Source: Thecamonas trahens ATCC 50062 (Eukaryota > Apusozoa > Apusomonadida > Apusomonadidae). Taken from it: a DNA stretch of 50,753 nucleotides. The stretch spans positions 178,389-229,141 of the forward strand of contig NW_013657647.1 in assembly GCF_000142905.1 (NCBI RefSeq), given 5' to 3'. The notes under the pieces are model-generated. The model had not been told where the DNA came from, ran no database searches, and worked only from the letters and a program-made list of their open reading frames with translations. This document shows, piece after piece, positions 33,367-42,679 of the stretch. Made by a program: the position numbers and the translations under genes. Within the stretch, counting starts at the first letter, position 1. Each line of letters starts with the position of its first letter.

Positions 33367-33945
33367 ACAGTCAACTTGGCCGGCCGGCTCGAGTCGCTGC
33401 TGGAAGACTTCGAGGAAGTTATTCTCTTGTGTCATTCTCACGGTGCTGTGCTTGCTACGCACGCGGAGTTTTACTTGCGTGTTGACCTCGCACGTCGTAT
33501 TCGGTGCGTCGTCCTGGGAGGACTGGGACCCGCGGCATTTTCTGGCGTGAACTTCGTGTCGCGCCAGGACTACTTTCGACGCGTCGGAACTTTTTGTTGC
33601 TTTTGGCGATCAGACTGCCGGTTGGATCAGCCATCAGTTATGATGCTGGATCCGGATGCCAGTCACTCTGCCCAGTCCTGGCAGGAGCGTCACTCTGTCA
33701 AGTTCTATCTTAACTTCGAAGAGGTCAGAAGTGCAATCATGGAGCCCCCCTCGGTGGGGTGGACGTTCTGGCTTTGTTATGTTCTTTACGGTCCGCGTTC
33801 ACCTAAGGAGGCTCGTGTGGAGGCTATTGGTGGATTGTTCCTTTTTCTATTCGTCGTGATGTATCCTCTGTTGGCAATGTCTCTGCTGGTCACGCTGACG
33901 GTGGCTTCGTTCTGTGCTTCCCTCTACATGTTGCAGTCGAGGTAG
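33367..33945 (+). pseudogene. Orphan C-terminal fragment, hydrolase-like with membrane tail
   Basis: An open frame follows the element directly and has no ATG of its own until deep inside. It contains VILLCHSHGAV, which resembles the nucleophile elbow of alpha/beta hydrolases (H-S-H-G), and ends in two hydrophobic helices (about 33820-33930). Across the target duplication the receptor frame and this frame are the same (aca gtN), so before insertion they would have read as one protein; even so, the content does not resemble the membrane domain of the related receptor. Base composition is visibly AT-richer than nearby genes. It could be an old gene fragment or the receptor's true tail. Function is not assigned. 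Confidence 0.4.
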
Positions 33946-33992
33946 CGAAGGACTTCGCCATCATCCGTCGGCCGCAAGGTCGGCAAGAGGTG

Positions 33993-34138
33993 TGATGCAG
34001 TAGTCCGGATCAACAGTTTCGGATACCTTCAATGCTAGACTGTTTCTGGCAGGAGAATCGCGGAGTTTTGACTCCGCCTGGACCGTCTGACGTGTGTCGA
34101 CGTCCTCGCCACGCTAAGGAAACGTAACTCCTGAAACA
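33993..34138 (-). repeat. Inverted solo LTR of the same family
   Basis: This is the reverse complement of the 146-bp LTR, with four substitutions by my count (CC to TT, one C to T, one G to T). The flanks AGGTG and AGACT do not form a target duplication, and no internal domain is attached, so it is an older remnant, perhaps from recombination. Confidence 0.9.
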
Positions 34139-34673
34139 AGACTCAACTCCTCGACGTCTGCAGTCACTCTGGCTAGCGCCAGCCACAATAGTACCAACGC
34201 GAGCGAGCCGGTCGTTCGGAGCAAAACCCAAGTCGATCTCGCTGTCTTGAGGAGCATGTGATGACATGTGATTGTTAATACTCAAAAAGATGAACCCGTC
34301 CTGTGAACCACCCACGCGCACGCATCTGCTGCGGAACCTGCAGGCCGCGATTGAAGAGCTGCACCTGCAGCAGGTAGTCGCTCGACGGCGAGTCATGGCC
34401 GCTACGGTGGCTACGCGATGGTGTGAAGATTTTCCCGAAGTTCGGCAAGACGTTGCCCGATGAGGACTCCCAAACATCTTCAAGAACGATGAGGAGGAGG
34501 CGTGGGCGCTGCGTCAACTACAGCGTCTTGCGACACAGTAGTACGACGTGGTGGAAGACTGCGTCGCCGACGACGTGGAACACATCTCAGTGCGATGTCT
34601 GCCCAAGGAATCCGGGGGTAACGACGAGCGACGTTTTCGGTTGATAGTGAGGATGGGTGGACAGATGGTGGCC
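34139..34673 (+). other. Degenerate coding debris
   Basis: There is no intact gene in these 535 bp. Several short stretches look protein-coding but are broken: a helical piece (LLRNLQAAIEELHLQQV, about 34335-34380), then KNDEEEAWALRQLQRLATQ followed by an in-frame TAG at about 34540, after which the same frame continues (DVVEDCVADDVEHISVRCL). This looks like a decayed gene, AT-richer than its surroundings, between a retroelement remnant and the copper ATPase. Identity is unknown. Confidence 0.35.
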
Positions 34674-37499
34674 TCACTGGGTTGTGATCTGTGGTGGCTT
34701 GAAGCGCTTGAGCCAGAGCGACGACGCAACCACCGAGACAGACGAGAGCGCCATGGCTGCGCCAGCCACCAACGGGGGCAGGGTGATCTTGACTAGCGGG
34801 TAGAAGAGGCCGGCGGCAATGGGGATGCCGACGCAGTTGTAGAGAAAGGCCCAGAAGAAGTTGTGCCGGATGCGCGCGTAGGTGACACGCGCAAGGGAGA
34901 GCGCCGTCACAACGTCGCGAAGATCAGACTTCATCAGCACCATGTCGGCCGACTCAATGGCGACGTCGGTGCCGGCCCCGATGGCGATGCCGAGATCGGC
35001 CTTGGTCAGCGCCGGCGCGTCGTTGATCCCGTCGCCCACCATCGCCACATGCAGGTCCGCGTCCTGCAGCTCGGCGACCTTGTCAGACTTGTCGCCCGGG
35101 AGAACCTGCGAGAAGACCCGATCGTGCGCAATACCAAGATCGCGCGCAATGGCCAGCGCTGTCCGCTCGTTGTCGCCGGTCACCATCCACACCAGCACGC
35201 CAGCAGCCTCCAGATGCTCGATGACAGGCCTTGCCTCGGCCCGCGCCGTGTCGGCCACCGCCACCGCACCGGCCATCTGTCCGCCCACGGCCACAAACAT
35301 CACCGTCTTACCGTCGCCTTCAAGATCCACCGCAAACCGCTCCAGCGCGTCTGGAAGCATCACCGAGTTCTCGCCCATCCACTGCCTGTTGCCGATAACA
35401 ACCCGCAGCTCCTGCCCGCCATCGGCGCCCGATGCGGCCAACGTCGCCTCGAGACCGCGGCCGGAGACGGCGTTGAAAACCGACGTCTCAAGGCTGAGCC
35501 CGCCCCGCTCTTCGGCCTCGGCCCGAGTCACCATCGCGCGCGCCAGCGGATGCTCGGACATGGACTCTGTGGCGTGGACAATGGACCAGAACAGCGCATC
35601 GCCGAGCGCGTTGGCGGCTCCGTCGAATTGCCAGGCGGTGAGGGGGAGGATGGACGCGTCTGTGACGATGGGCGTGCCGTGGGTAAGTGTCCCAGTCTTG
35701 TCAAAAAGGACGGCGTCGATGGTGTGCGCGGCCTCCAGGGCGGTCCCGCCCTTGATGAGCACGCCGTGAGCAGCCCCAACACCAGTGCCGACCATGATAG
35801 CGGTGGGCGTGGCAAGGCCGAGCGCGCAGGGGCAGGCGATGACGAGGACCGCGATGCCGAAGAGGAGCGCAAAGAGAAAGTTGGAGCGATTGGCCGGAAC
35901 CCACGAGTCTGGGATCACGCCCGAGTAGAGCAGGATGAGCCAGACGATGAAGGTAGCGATGGCAATGGCGATGACCACGGGCACAAAGTACGAGGAGACC
36001 TTGTCGGCAAAGGCCTGGATGGCCGGCTTGGACGTCTGCGCGTCGTGGACAAGCTGCACAATGCGCGCAAGTGTCGTGTCGGCGCCCACGCGCGTCACCC
36101 GCATTTTGATGCTCCCGGTCTGGTTGATGGTCCCGCCAATGAGTGGATCGCCGATGGCCTTGGAGACAGGCAGCGCTTCGCCGGTCACCATCGACTCGTC
36201 AACTGCCGTTTCGCCGGCAATTAACTCGCCATCGAGCGGGACGTTCGAGCCGGGGCGGACACTCAGCATATCGCCAACTTCGACAAGTGCCACGTTAACC
36301 TCGACGATCTCGCCATCATCGCGGACAAGGAGTGCCGTGTCCGGCTGCAGCGAGAGCAGCGACTCGATGGCGGCCGAGGTCCGGCCTTTGGCCACCGTCT
36401 CGAGATACTTGCCGCCGATGATAAAGGTGATGAGGAGGGCGGCGGTCTCGTAGAACAGGCCTCCCTGCTTTGTGTTGGTCACGCTCGCTTCGATCACCAC
36501 AAAGAGCGAGTACAAGTACGCCGTGGTTGTGCCCATCGCCACCAGCACGTCCATGTTGGCCGACTTGTTGCGCAGCGCGTGGTACGCGCCCACGTAGAAC
36601 TGGCGGCCGACGCCAAACTGGACCGGCGTGGTGAGGACAGTGAGCAAGAGTCCCTCCCACGTCAGACCTCGCACAATCTTGCGCATCAGCATCCGATGCG
36701 TGGGTGGGATGAACATAAAGACCATCGAGATGAGGAAGATGGGCAGCGAGAAGGCAAACGCCAACCAGAACAGCTTGCGCCACTTGGCCAGCTCGCGCTC
36801 GCGCATGGCCGCCAGCGATCGATCATGCACATCGTCCGATGCTAGCGATACGTCGTAACCAAGTTGCTCCACAGCCTCAACTAGGGCCCTCGGCCTTACC
36901 TTGTCCACCTCGTACTCCACCCGCGCCTGGCCGGACATGAGGTTGACGGACGCGCCGGTGACGCCAGGCAGATCCTTGAGCGCAGCTTCCACACCTGCCA
37001 CACACGACGAGCACGTCATCCCCTCCACCATCAATCTGATCTCGCCAGCTTTGCCTCTGCTCAGTTCCCTGGCATCATACCCTAGAGCGCTGATGGCCTC
37101 CACCACCTGCTCGGCCGTCACAGACGCCTTTGCACGGACCGCGGCTTCGCTGGCGAGCAGATTGACGGCAATGTCCATCACACCCGGAAGGTTGGAGACG
37201 GCCCGCTCGACGGCAGCCACGCACGAGGCACACGTCATGCCCTCCACCAAGTACTGTGTTCTGATCAAGTCGTTCGAGTCCTGAGCGTCCGTGTCGGTCT
37301 TGTCCATGGCTGGGGCCACATTGGACTCGAGATCGCCACCGCCGCCACTCGCCGCATCTGCGTGAGTGGATGTATCGGTAAGGTCCCCATCTGAGGAGTA
37401 GTCCGAGTATGTGTAACTACTCATGCTTGATGCAGATGATGTAGGTGTTTGGGGAGGATGAGGTGAGTCAGGTGACTTCCTCGGATCGTTGGTAGTCAT
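34674..37499 (-). CDS. Copper-transporting P1B-type ATPase
   Basis: At 941 residues from ATG 37499, this is a Cu(I)-exporting ATPase like ATP7/Ccc2/CopA. Two heavy-metal-associated domains carry GMTCASC (Cys90, Cys93) and GMTCSSC (Cys163, Cys166). The membrane metal site is Cys-Pro-Cys (Cys556-Cys558), the phosphorylated Asp is in DKTGT (Asp600), the nucleotide domain has SEHPLARAM, and the hinge motif is GDGINDAP (about 820). Eight helices are expected. It would load copper into the secretory pathway or expel it. An upstream extension of the frame (to 38072) overlaps the divergent reductase gene and has no domain, so I reject it. The promoter is shared with that reductase. There are no frame defects. 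Confidence 0.95.
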   Translation of the reverse strand: MTTNDPRKSPDSPHPPQTPTSSASSMSSYTYSDYSSDGDLTDTSTHADAASGGGGDLESNVAPAMDKTDTDAQDSNDLIRTQYLVEGMTCASCVAAVERAVSNLPGVMDIAVNLLASEAAVRAKASVTAEQVVEAISALGYDARELSRGKAGEIRLMVEGMTCSSCVAGVEAALKDLPGVTGASVNLMSGQARVEYEVDKVRPRALVEAVEQLGYDVSLASDDVHDRSLAAMRERELAKWRKLFWLAFAFSLPIFLISMVFMFIPPTHRMLMRKIVRGLTWEGLLLTVLTTPVQFGVGRQFYVGAYHALRNKSANMDVLVAMGTTTAYLYSLFVVIEASVTNTKQGGLFYETAALLITFIIGGKYLETVAKGRTSAAIESLLSLQPDTALLVRDDGEIVEVNVALVEVGDMLSVRPGSNVPLDGELIAGETAVDESMVTGEALPVSKAIGDPLIGGTINQTGSIKMRVTRVGADTTLARIVQLVHDAQTSKPAIQAFADKVSSYFVPVVIAIAIATFIVWLILLYSGVIPDSWVPANRSNFLFALLFGIAVLVIACPCALGLATPTAIMVGTGVGAAHGVLIKGGTALEAAHTIDAVLFDKTGTLTHGTPIVTDASILPLTAWQFDGAANALGDALFWSIVHATESMSEHPLARAMVTRAEAEERGGLSLETSVFNAVSGRGLEATLAASGADGGQELRVVIGNRQWMGENSVMLPDALERFAVDLEGDGKTVMFVAVGGQMAGAVAVADTARAEARPVIEHLEAAGVLVWMVTGDNERTALAIARDLGIAHDRVFSQVLPGDKSDKVAELQDADLHVAMVGDGINDAPALTKADLGIAIGAGTDVAIESADMVLMKSDLRDVVTALSLARVTYARIRHNFFWAFLYNCVGIPIAAGLFYPLVKITLPPLVAGAAMALSSVSVVASSLWLKRFKPPQITTQ

Positions 37500-37833
37500 G
37501 CTGTCGGTCGTTCTCCACATTGGTTCCACTTTGCTCCACCTGCTCCACACTCCACATTCGCTCCACATGGCAATCGTTGGAATAAATTGAACGTTGTTCT
37601 CGCCTACCCCACATGGATCCAGTTCCGCTTGATTTGTGGTTGAATGCATCCCTGATTGTCGATCTGAACACCAGGAACTACAGCTGGTGTCAGACCTGTA
37701 GGACTGTTGGGCCGCGGACGATGCAAAGAATTCGCTGTGTGCTCCACCGGCTCCACCACGGCGGCTTGGTGTGCAACGGACGCCAGCGTAAACAAATTGA
37801 ACCAACGTACCTCTCTCATGGCATCGGGCGGCA
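37500..37833. promoter_or_regulatory. Shared promoter of copper ATPase and metalloreductase with CTCCAC boxes
   Basis: These 334 bp separate two divergent genes. CTCCAC (GTGGAG on the other strand) occurs five times at 37513-37566, with a TTCCAC variant in between, and twice more at 37742-37756. The first cluster is 14-67 bp upstream of the ATPase ATG. Such clustering suggests a factor-binding array, possibly metal-responsive; this is inference. Confidence 0.45.
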
Positions 37834-39342
37834 ATGGGGGCGTCGATCAAGATGGACGTGGGCGTGGCGGGTCTCGGGGTCGTTGTACTCTGGTGCGTGC
37901 TTGCGGGCGTGGGCGCCATCCGCACGAAACCCTCGTCGTTCGTGAGGATGCTCAACGTCCGGCGGGCCGAGGTTGTGTTTGGCATTGGCGTGCTTGCGTA
38001 CCTCGCTCTTTTCGCCGCCACGGCGACGTGGGTCGGCGTTGGCGACGGGCACAAGGTCGTCTCGGCCGACAAGAGCAGCTATCTCGGGCCGTTCGTCCTC
38101 GGCAAGCTTGCCAAGCTCTGCCTCGCGCTCATGTACCTTCCTGTGCTCCGCTACCCCGGCCTCGACCGGTGGGTGGCGGGGCGCGTCCTGCCGTTTGAGC
38201 GGCGCCTCAAGTTCCATCGCGTGTTCGGCGCTGTTTTTCTGACAGTCGCGAGCGCGCACGGGGCGTGGATGGCGATTCGCACGAAGTTCGGCCATTTCTC
38301 GGTCGGCGGGGTCTCGCTTGCGGGCGCGGTAGCGCTCGGCTTGTTTGCGGTCATGGGTGTCGGGGCATTGCCCACCATTCGTCGCCATCACTTTGGAGTC
38401 TTCCGTGCCCTGCATTGGCTCCAGGTCCCCGCCGTGATCGCTGCGCTCGTGCACGTCCCAGGCATCGCGCTCTACCTCGCCGTTCCTGGATCGCTCTGGC
38501 TCGCTCTCCTATTGGCCCGCACAGTGCGCGCGTGGCGTGGACGGCGGCGTGCCAAGCTCTCGGTGCTTCCCGGCGAAGCAACAGAAATATCCCTTATGTG
38601 GCCCCACGAGTGGGCCGCACCGCGTCCGGGAAGCTATGCGTTCCTTCGCGTCGGTTCGGTGGCGTGGGCGGCGTGGCATCCATTCTCGGTGGTCGATTTC
38701 GAGCCGAGCACTCGGCACGTCCGGTTCATCGTCAAGGTGGTCCACCACACGCATGCCCAATCGTGGACGGCGAAGCTGCACGCGCTCGCGGAGCGGGGCG
38801 CTAGTCCGAGCATCTGGATCGACGGGGCATATGGCGAGCTGAGCCTCTCGCATGCCGCACTCGCGCAGTGCAGCCACGTGGTGCTTGTGGCTGGCGGAGT
38901 GGGCGTCACGCCCATGGCTAGCATTCTGCAGCACGTCGCGGACACTGAAGCAGACTCTGTGCAGCGCGTGACGTTTGTGTGGACGTCGCGCTCCATGGCC
39001 GACGTGTGCACGCCGTGGATCGGCTCCACACTCGAGCACGCAGGCCGGGTTCTCGGCCCCCGGCTCACGACCTCGTTTTTCCATTCGGCGCCGCCGCCGT
39101 CACGGTCGATCTCGTCGTCGTCGTCTGACTCGGCCTCCTCGTCCTCGTCCGCCATCGCTACCTTCGAATGGACGCCTGGTCGACCCGATTTGGACCGACT
39201 GCTCGCCGAAGTGCAAGCCACTGGCTCGCCTGCACGGGCCGTCCTTGTCGCCGTGTGCGGGCCGCCGTCGCTTTGTGATGCTGCCATTGCAGCAGGAACT
39301 GAGCATGGATTTACTGTTCATGTTGAGACCTTTCGATTCTAG
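37834..39342 (+). CDS. Ferric reductase/NADPH oxidase-type flavocytochrome
   Basis: This 502-residue protein has six to seven hydrophobic segments (residues ~5-220) holding the His residues expected to ligate two haems (FHRVFGAVFLTVASAHG and RALHWLQVPAVIAALVHVPG). The FAD-binding HPFS is at 282-285, the NAD(P)H motif GGVGVTPMASIL at about 353-364, and the C-terminal nicotinamide-site motif is CGPPSL, ending in an aromatic Phe. The layout matches fungal FRE reductases and plant FROs more than long NOX enzymes. It would move electrons from NADPH across the plasma membrane to Fe(III) or Cu(II). A Ser-rich insert (about 430-450) lies in the NAD domain. A second ATG at 37852 is possible. Divergence from the copper ATPase supports a metal-uptake role. 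Confidence 0.88.
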   Translation: MGASIKMDVGVAGLGVVVLWCVLAGVGAIRTKPSSFVRMLNVRRAEVVFGIGVLAYLALFAATATWVGVGDGHKVVSADKSSYLGPFVLGKLAKLCLALMYLPVLRYPGLDRWVAGRVLPFERRLKFHRVFGAVFLTVASAHGAWMAIRTKFGHFSVGGVSLAGAVALGLFAVMGVGALPTIRRHHFGVFRALHWLQVPAVIAALVHVPGIALYLAVPGSLWLALLLARTVRAWRGRRRAKLSVLPGEATEISLMWPHEWAAPRPGSYAFLRVGSVAWAAWHPFSVVDFEPSTRHVRFIVKVVHHTHAQSWTAKLHALAERGASPSIWIDGAYGELSLSHAALAQCSHVVLVAGGVGVTPMASILQHVADTEADSVQRVTFVWTSRSMADVCTPWIGSTLEHAGRVLGPRLTTSFFHSAPPPSRSISSSSSDSASSSSSAIATFEWTPGRPDLDRLLAEVQATGSPARAVLVAVCGPPSLCDAAIAAGTEHGFTVHVETFRF

Positions 39343-40020
39343 TCCTGCTAGCCAGATCAAGGAGAAAGTCGTAGATGAGCGGGGGGCCTATTTTGGTCTC
39401 GAGCCACCTCTTGGGGGAAATTGAGGTCCTGTCCTCGGCTACAACTCTCGCATCTTTGCGAACCATGTCCGCAATTTTTTCCCGCTCCATCGAAATCGAC
39501 TGTGTCGACGAAGGCACACTCGAGAATCTCGAGTCCGGGATGACTGACAGCGTGGCGACGGCGGACGGCGAGGAGGTGTCGGCCGACTTTGGCTCGCATT
39601 CGAGCTCGAGCCAGAACGCTCTCCGGTTTTTCTGCTTTTCGGCGGCACGCTTGAGACGAATTGAGGTCAATCTGGTGCGAAGCGAGGTGATGAACGAGCT
39701 CGGAGGAGTAGTGATGGGCGTTCTCGGCGAGTGTGTGGCGGAGGCGCTTGTTGACCTCGAGCTCGCATTTACCTTCCTTTCGTGGAGCAAGCGCGCCAGC
39801 GGGCTGCAGCGGCAACAGGGGATGCCGGGCAGGTTGCAGTGTCGGGAGGATTACGTCGCGCAGTGGTGGCTCGGCCAAGCAGCAGAAGCAGTCGCGGTTG
39901 TTTGGCAAGTGTGCGACCAGCACTTGGCTGGTGTAACATCGCCGCCCTACAGGCCGACAGCGCCAAAATCCTCCAGCGCTTCGAGAAGGCCATCGTTGTG
40001 TTCCAAGCACGCCGCTAGTC
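39343..40020. other. Convergent interval, possible small gene unresolved
   Basis: Open frames overlap on both strands. On the minus strand a frame ending at 39311 (helical RLKRAAEKQKNRRAFWLELE) and a second frame (ELEVNKRLRHTLAENAHHYSSELV) both use host-like codons. On the plus strand 39940-40018 encodes a convincing C-terminal helix (ADSAKILQRFEKAIVVFQ) with a stop just before the oxidase stop. A small spliced gene is likely, but I cannot fix its strand or exons, and no family is recognised. Confidence 0.3.
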
Positions 40021-42679
40021 CTACGGCGCAAAGCTCTCCTCGTGGTACTCGGTGTGCGGCAGCGCCCGCGCCGCCGCCCGGACATCGTCCGCGAGCGACG
40101 CGATGCCGCAGTAGAACACGCCCAGCGGCGTGGTGGCCGTGTGATGTGCTGCAGCGTAGCCGAGCATGTAGGGAAACTGAGGACGCCCGGCGGCAATGAC
40201 CGCGTGCGCCGCGAGGCTCGTCGGAATATCGTCTGACGACGGCGGCGACGCGCCTGAGACAAAGATCCGGATGTCGGTGACGAGCCGATGTGGCGACGGC
40301 GAAAGCGCGGCATTGGCCTGGCTCGCCAGCTCAGCAAGCAGCTCAAGCAGCCACTCATAGTCGTCAAGCGAGCGGGTCACCCACCAGAACGAGATCGTCT
40401 GCTCGCGCGCTAGCTCTCCACGCTGAGCCCTGTGGATGAGGTCTGAGACAATCGACGCGTACGGCGTCACCCCGATGCCCGACGCGATGAGGATTGCGTG
40501 TGAAAACGCGGCCACGTTGCGCGAGTCAGTTCGGAACGGCCCGGCAACCCGGATCGAACGCCCAATCACACGGTTTGCATCCTCAGCCACCGCCTCCACT
40601 ACTCTGCACGTCCACGATGATGCGCCGCCGACGGCCTTAACGTACAGCGTGATGTCGTCCGCCAGCGGCGACGACGCGATGGAGAACGGATGCCACTCGC
40701 GCCGCGCCAGCCACGGCAGGTTGATCCAGACAAAAGTGCCCGGTGCGAGGTGCTTGTGCATGGCGGGCGTGGCGCGGAACTTGATGGCAACCACCCGGCC
40801 AGCAGTAAGCGCCGCGCCAGAGATGGCGTGCGCTTTAAGCGAGGACGCGACTGAGATCATCCGGTGGACAATGTATGCGCCGAGGCCAAGGCCCGCAAAC
40901 CAGGCCGTCCGGGACGTTGTCGGGTGTACAGCGGCGATGGCCGTAGCGAGGAAGACCAGGTGGTGAACGCCGTAGAAGAGCTCAAACCAAACCTTGCGGA
41001 CGAGCGGGATAGAGAAGAGCGCCACTGTGGAGAAGAGCATGAGGAGGAGAAGGCCCGAGAAGCCAAGCCACGTGGCCAGAATCACCTCAATGGCCGAGTC
41101 AGCTGTCCGATACGTCGCCAATCGCGACCTTGCCGGGAACGCCGACTCACGCTCTGCCGCCGTCGCTGCGCCCACGCGCGTTGCGCTCACCAGGTGCGCC
41201 ACGCCGTGGACAAGCCCGAGAAGTACGATGGCGCTCCCGGCCAGCCGATGGAAGACAGTCAGGTGCCGGCGCGAGGGGATGAGTCCGCGGAGGAGGGTGC
41301 CGCGCGGATAGATCCGGCTGAGGAGGTTGGCCATGACAGTGAGTGGCGCGTCGAGGAGCGGGAGGAAGACAAAGAGGAGGAGCGCACGGATCGCCCCGCC
41401 ACACGCCTTGGAGACCACCAGCCAGCCACCGAGCAGGCCATGCGCCGGGTCGGTGAGGCCAGCCACGACCGAGTGGTTGATCTCAAAGAGCATCGTGATG
41501 GCCACCACCGCCGCCCAGAGGACAGACGCCGGCTGCGTCGCCAGCCGTTGGTACGCGGTGTAGGCCCAGACCACACCCGCCGCCACCATCGGGAGCGAGG
41601 CCGTGGCCGACGACATCCGCGGCGCCACGTCGAGCGCCTCCATCCGCGCCATCAGCGCCATCGGGATGGGTACGATGGTCGGCAGCTGCTCCCACAGATG
41701 CTGCGGGAGCTGGCGCACATCGCCGACGGAGCCGAGCGCGTGGACGTGCCAGAGCGTCGCGCTCAGCGCCCGGAGCTCGGCGCTCTTGGTGTAGCCAACC
41801 GCCGTCGCCGCCGCCGTCACTGCCACAATCAGCGGATCATCATCGGAGAAGTGAACCGCCACCGATGCCGGCGTTTGTAGGCGAAAGACCTTGCGCCAGG
41901 CCGCCCACCGACCGTGGCCGCTCCCTAGCACCAGGCCCATCCTTGTCTGGCTCTCCGCCGTCCATCGGCTCACAAACCTGGCGTATGCCTTCCACGTCAG
42001 CTCACCTTCGCTCTCAGCCCGCACCAAGAACGCCCGTAGCGTCCGCTTCACCAGCGCTCGCCGATTGGTGGTCGGCGAGAACCGCGCATGTCGCGAGCCG
42101 ATCGGCGTCATATCCATGATCTCCCGCGCCCCGTCCGCCCGCGCCTTTGTCTCAGCCCTGGTCCCAGCGCTGATGTACCGCAGGAGGAAGAAGACAAAGG
42201 CCGATCGCAGCGCCCGCGGGCACCGCAGCGACCACGCCCCGGCGAAAAGGCAAAAGCCACCAGTGGGATGCCCTCGGCTTCGTCCGCGGCGCCGCTCAGA
42301 TCGGCCAGAAACGCATAAAGAAGCGACGATTGGCCCATGGCGACGGCGAAAGCGGAGGGCCCGACGACGGCCGAAGACAGGATGGGCAGGATGTCTCCTT
42401 CGGCAAGATCGGCGGCGGCTGGGAAGAGCGCAAAGGCAAACTCGCGGGCAAAGACGGTGGCCACGTGCGGCGGGATACCGGTGGTGGTGTAAAGGTCGCT
42501 GGCAAAGCCGTCGCTCAGCTCAATCGTCGTCACCACCGCCAAAGTTGACGCCGATCGCCGGGCGAAGAGCGTGGCGAGGAGCGTGGGCCCAGTGCCACCG
42601 GCCGATGTCGCGCTCCACCGCGCGATGAGGTCCGGGATCCGACGGTGAAGGGCGCGACCGGGGACGCGCGGGACATTTT
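40021..42679 (-). CDS. NADPH oxidase (NOX)-type flavocytochrome, probable C-terminal half of a receptor fusion
   Basis: The core (42117-40021, 698 residues) is a NOX/ferric reductase. Haem-ligand helices include FHRLAGSAIVLLGLVHG and FYGVHHLVFLATAIAAVHP; FAD site HPFS is near 40690; NADPH site GIGVTPYASIV near 40465; the C-terminus GVFYCG...EESF resembles the NOX ending with a Cys-Gly pair and a terminal Phe nearby. Coding continues upstream of 42117 without an ATG. It joins the frame encoding IPDLIARW...TTGIPPHVATVFAREF if one base is missing in the A4 run 42245-42248, and that frame is open up to a stop at 42735-42737. Its first in-frame ATG is only at 42338, so the start is unresolved and the gene probably continues from the receptor. 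It would reduce O2 to superoxide outside the cytosol. Confidence 0.85.

Noticed and set aside
33988-34143. Target-site duplication around the inverted LTR
   Set aside because: The flanks AGGTG and AGACT do not match.
37500-38072. Upstream extension of the copper ATPase frame by 191 residues
   Set aside because: It overlaps the divergent reductase gene, has no recognisable domain, and a good ATG exists at 37499.
39375-40199. Plus-strand 274-codon frame between the two reductase-type genes
   Set aside because: Its second half overlaps the NOX coding region in antisense and is R/P-rich; only short parts have good codons, so it is not called as a gene.
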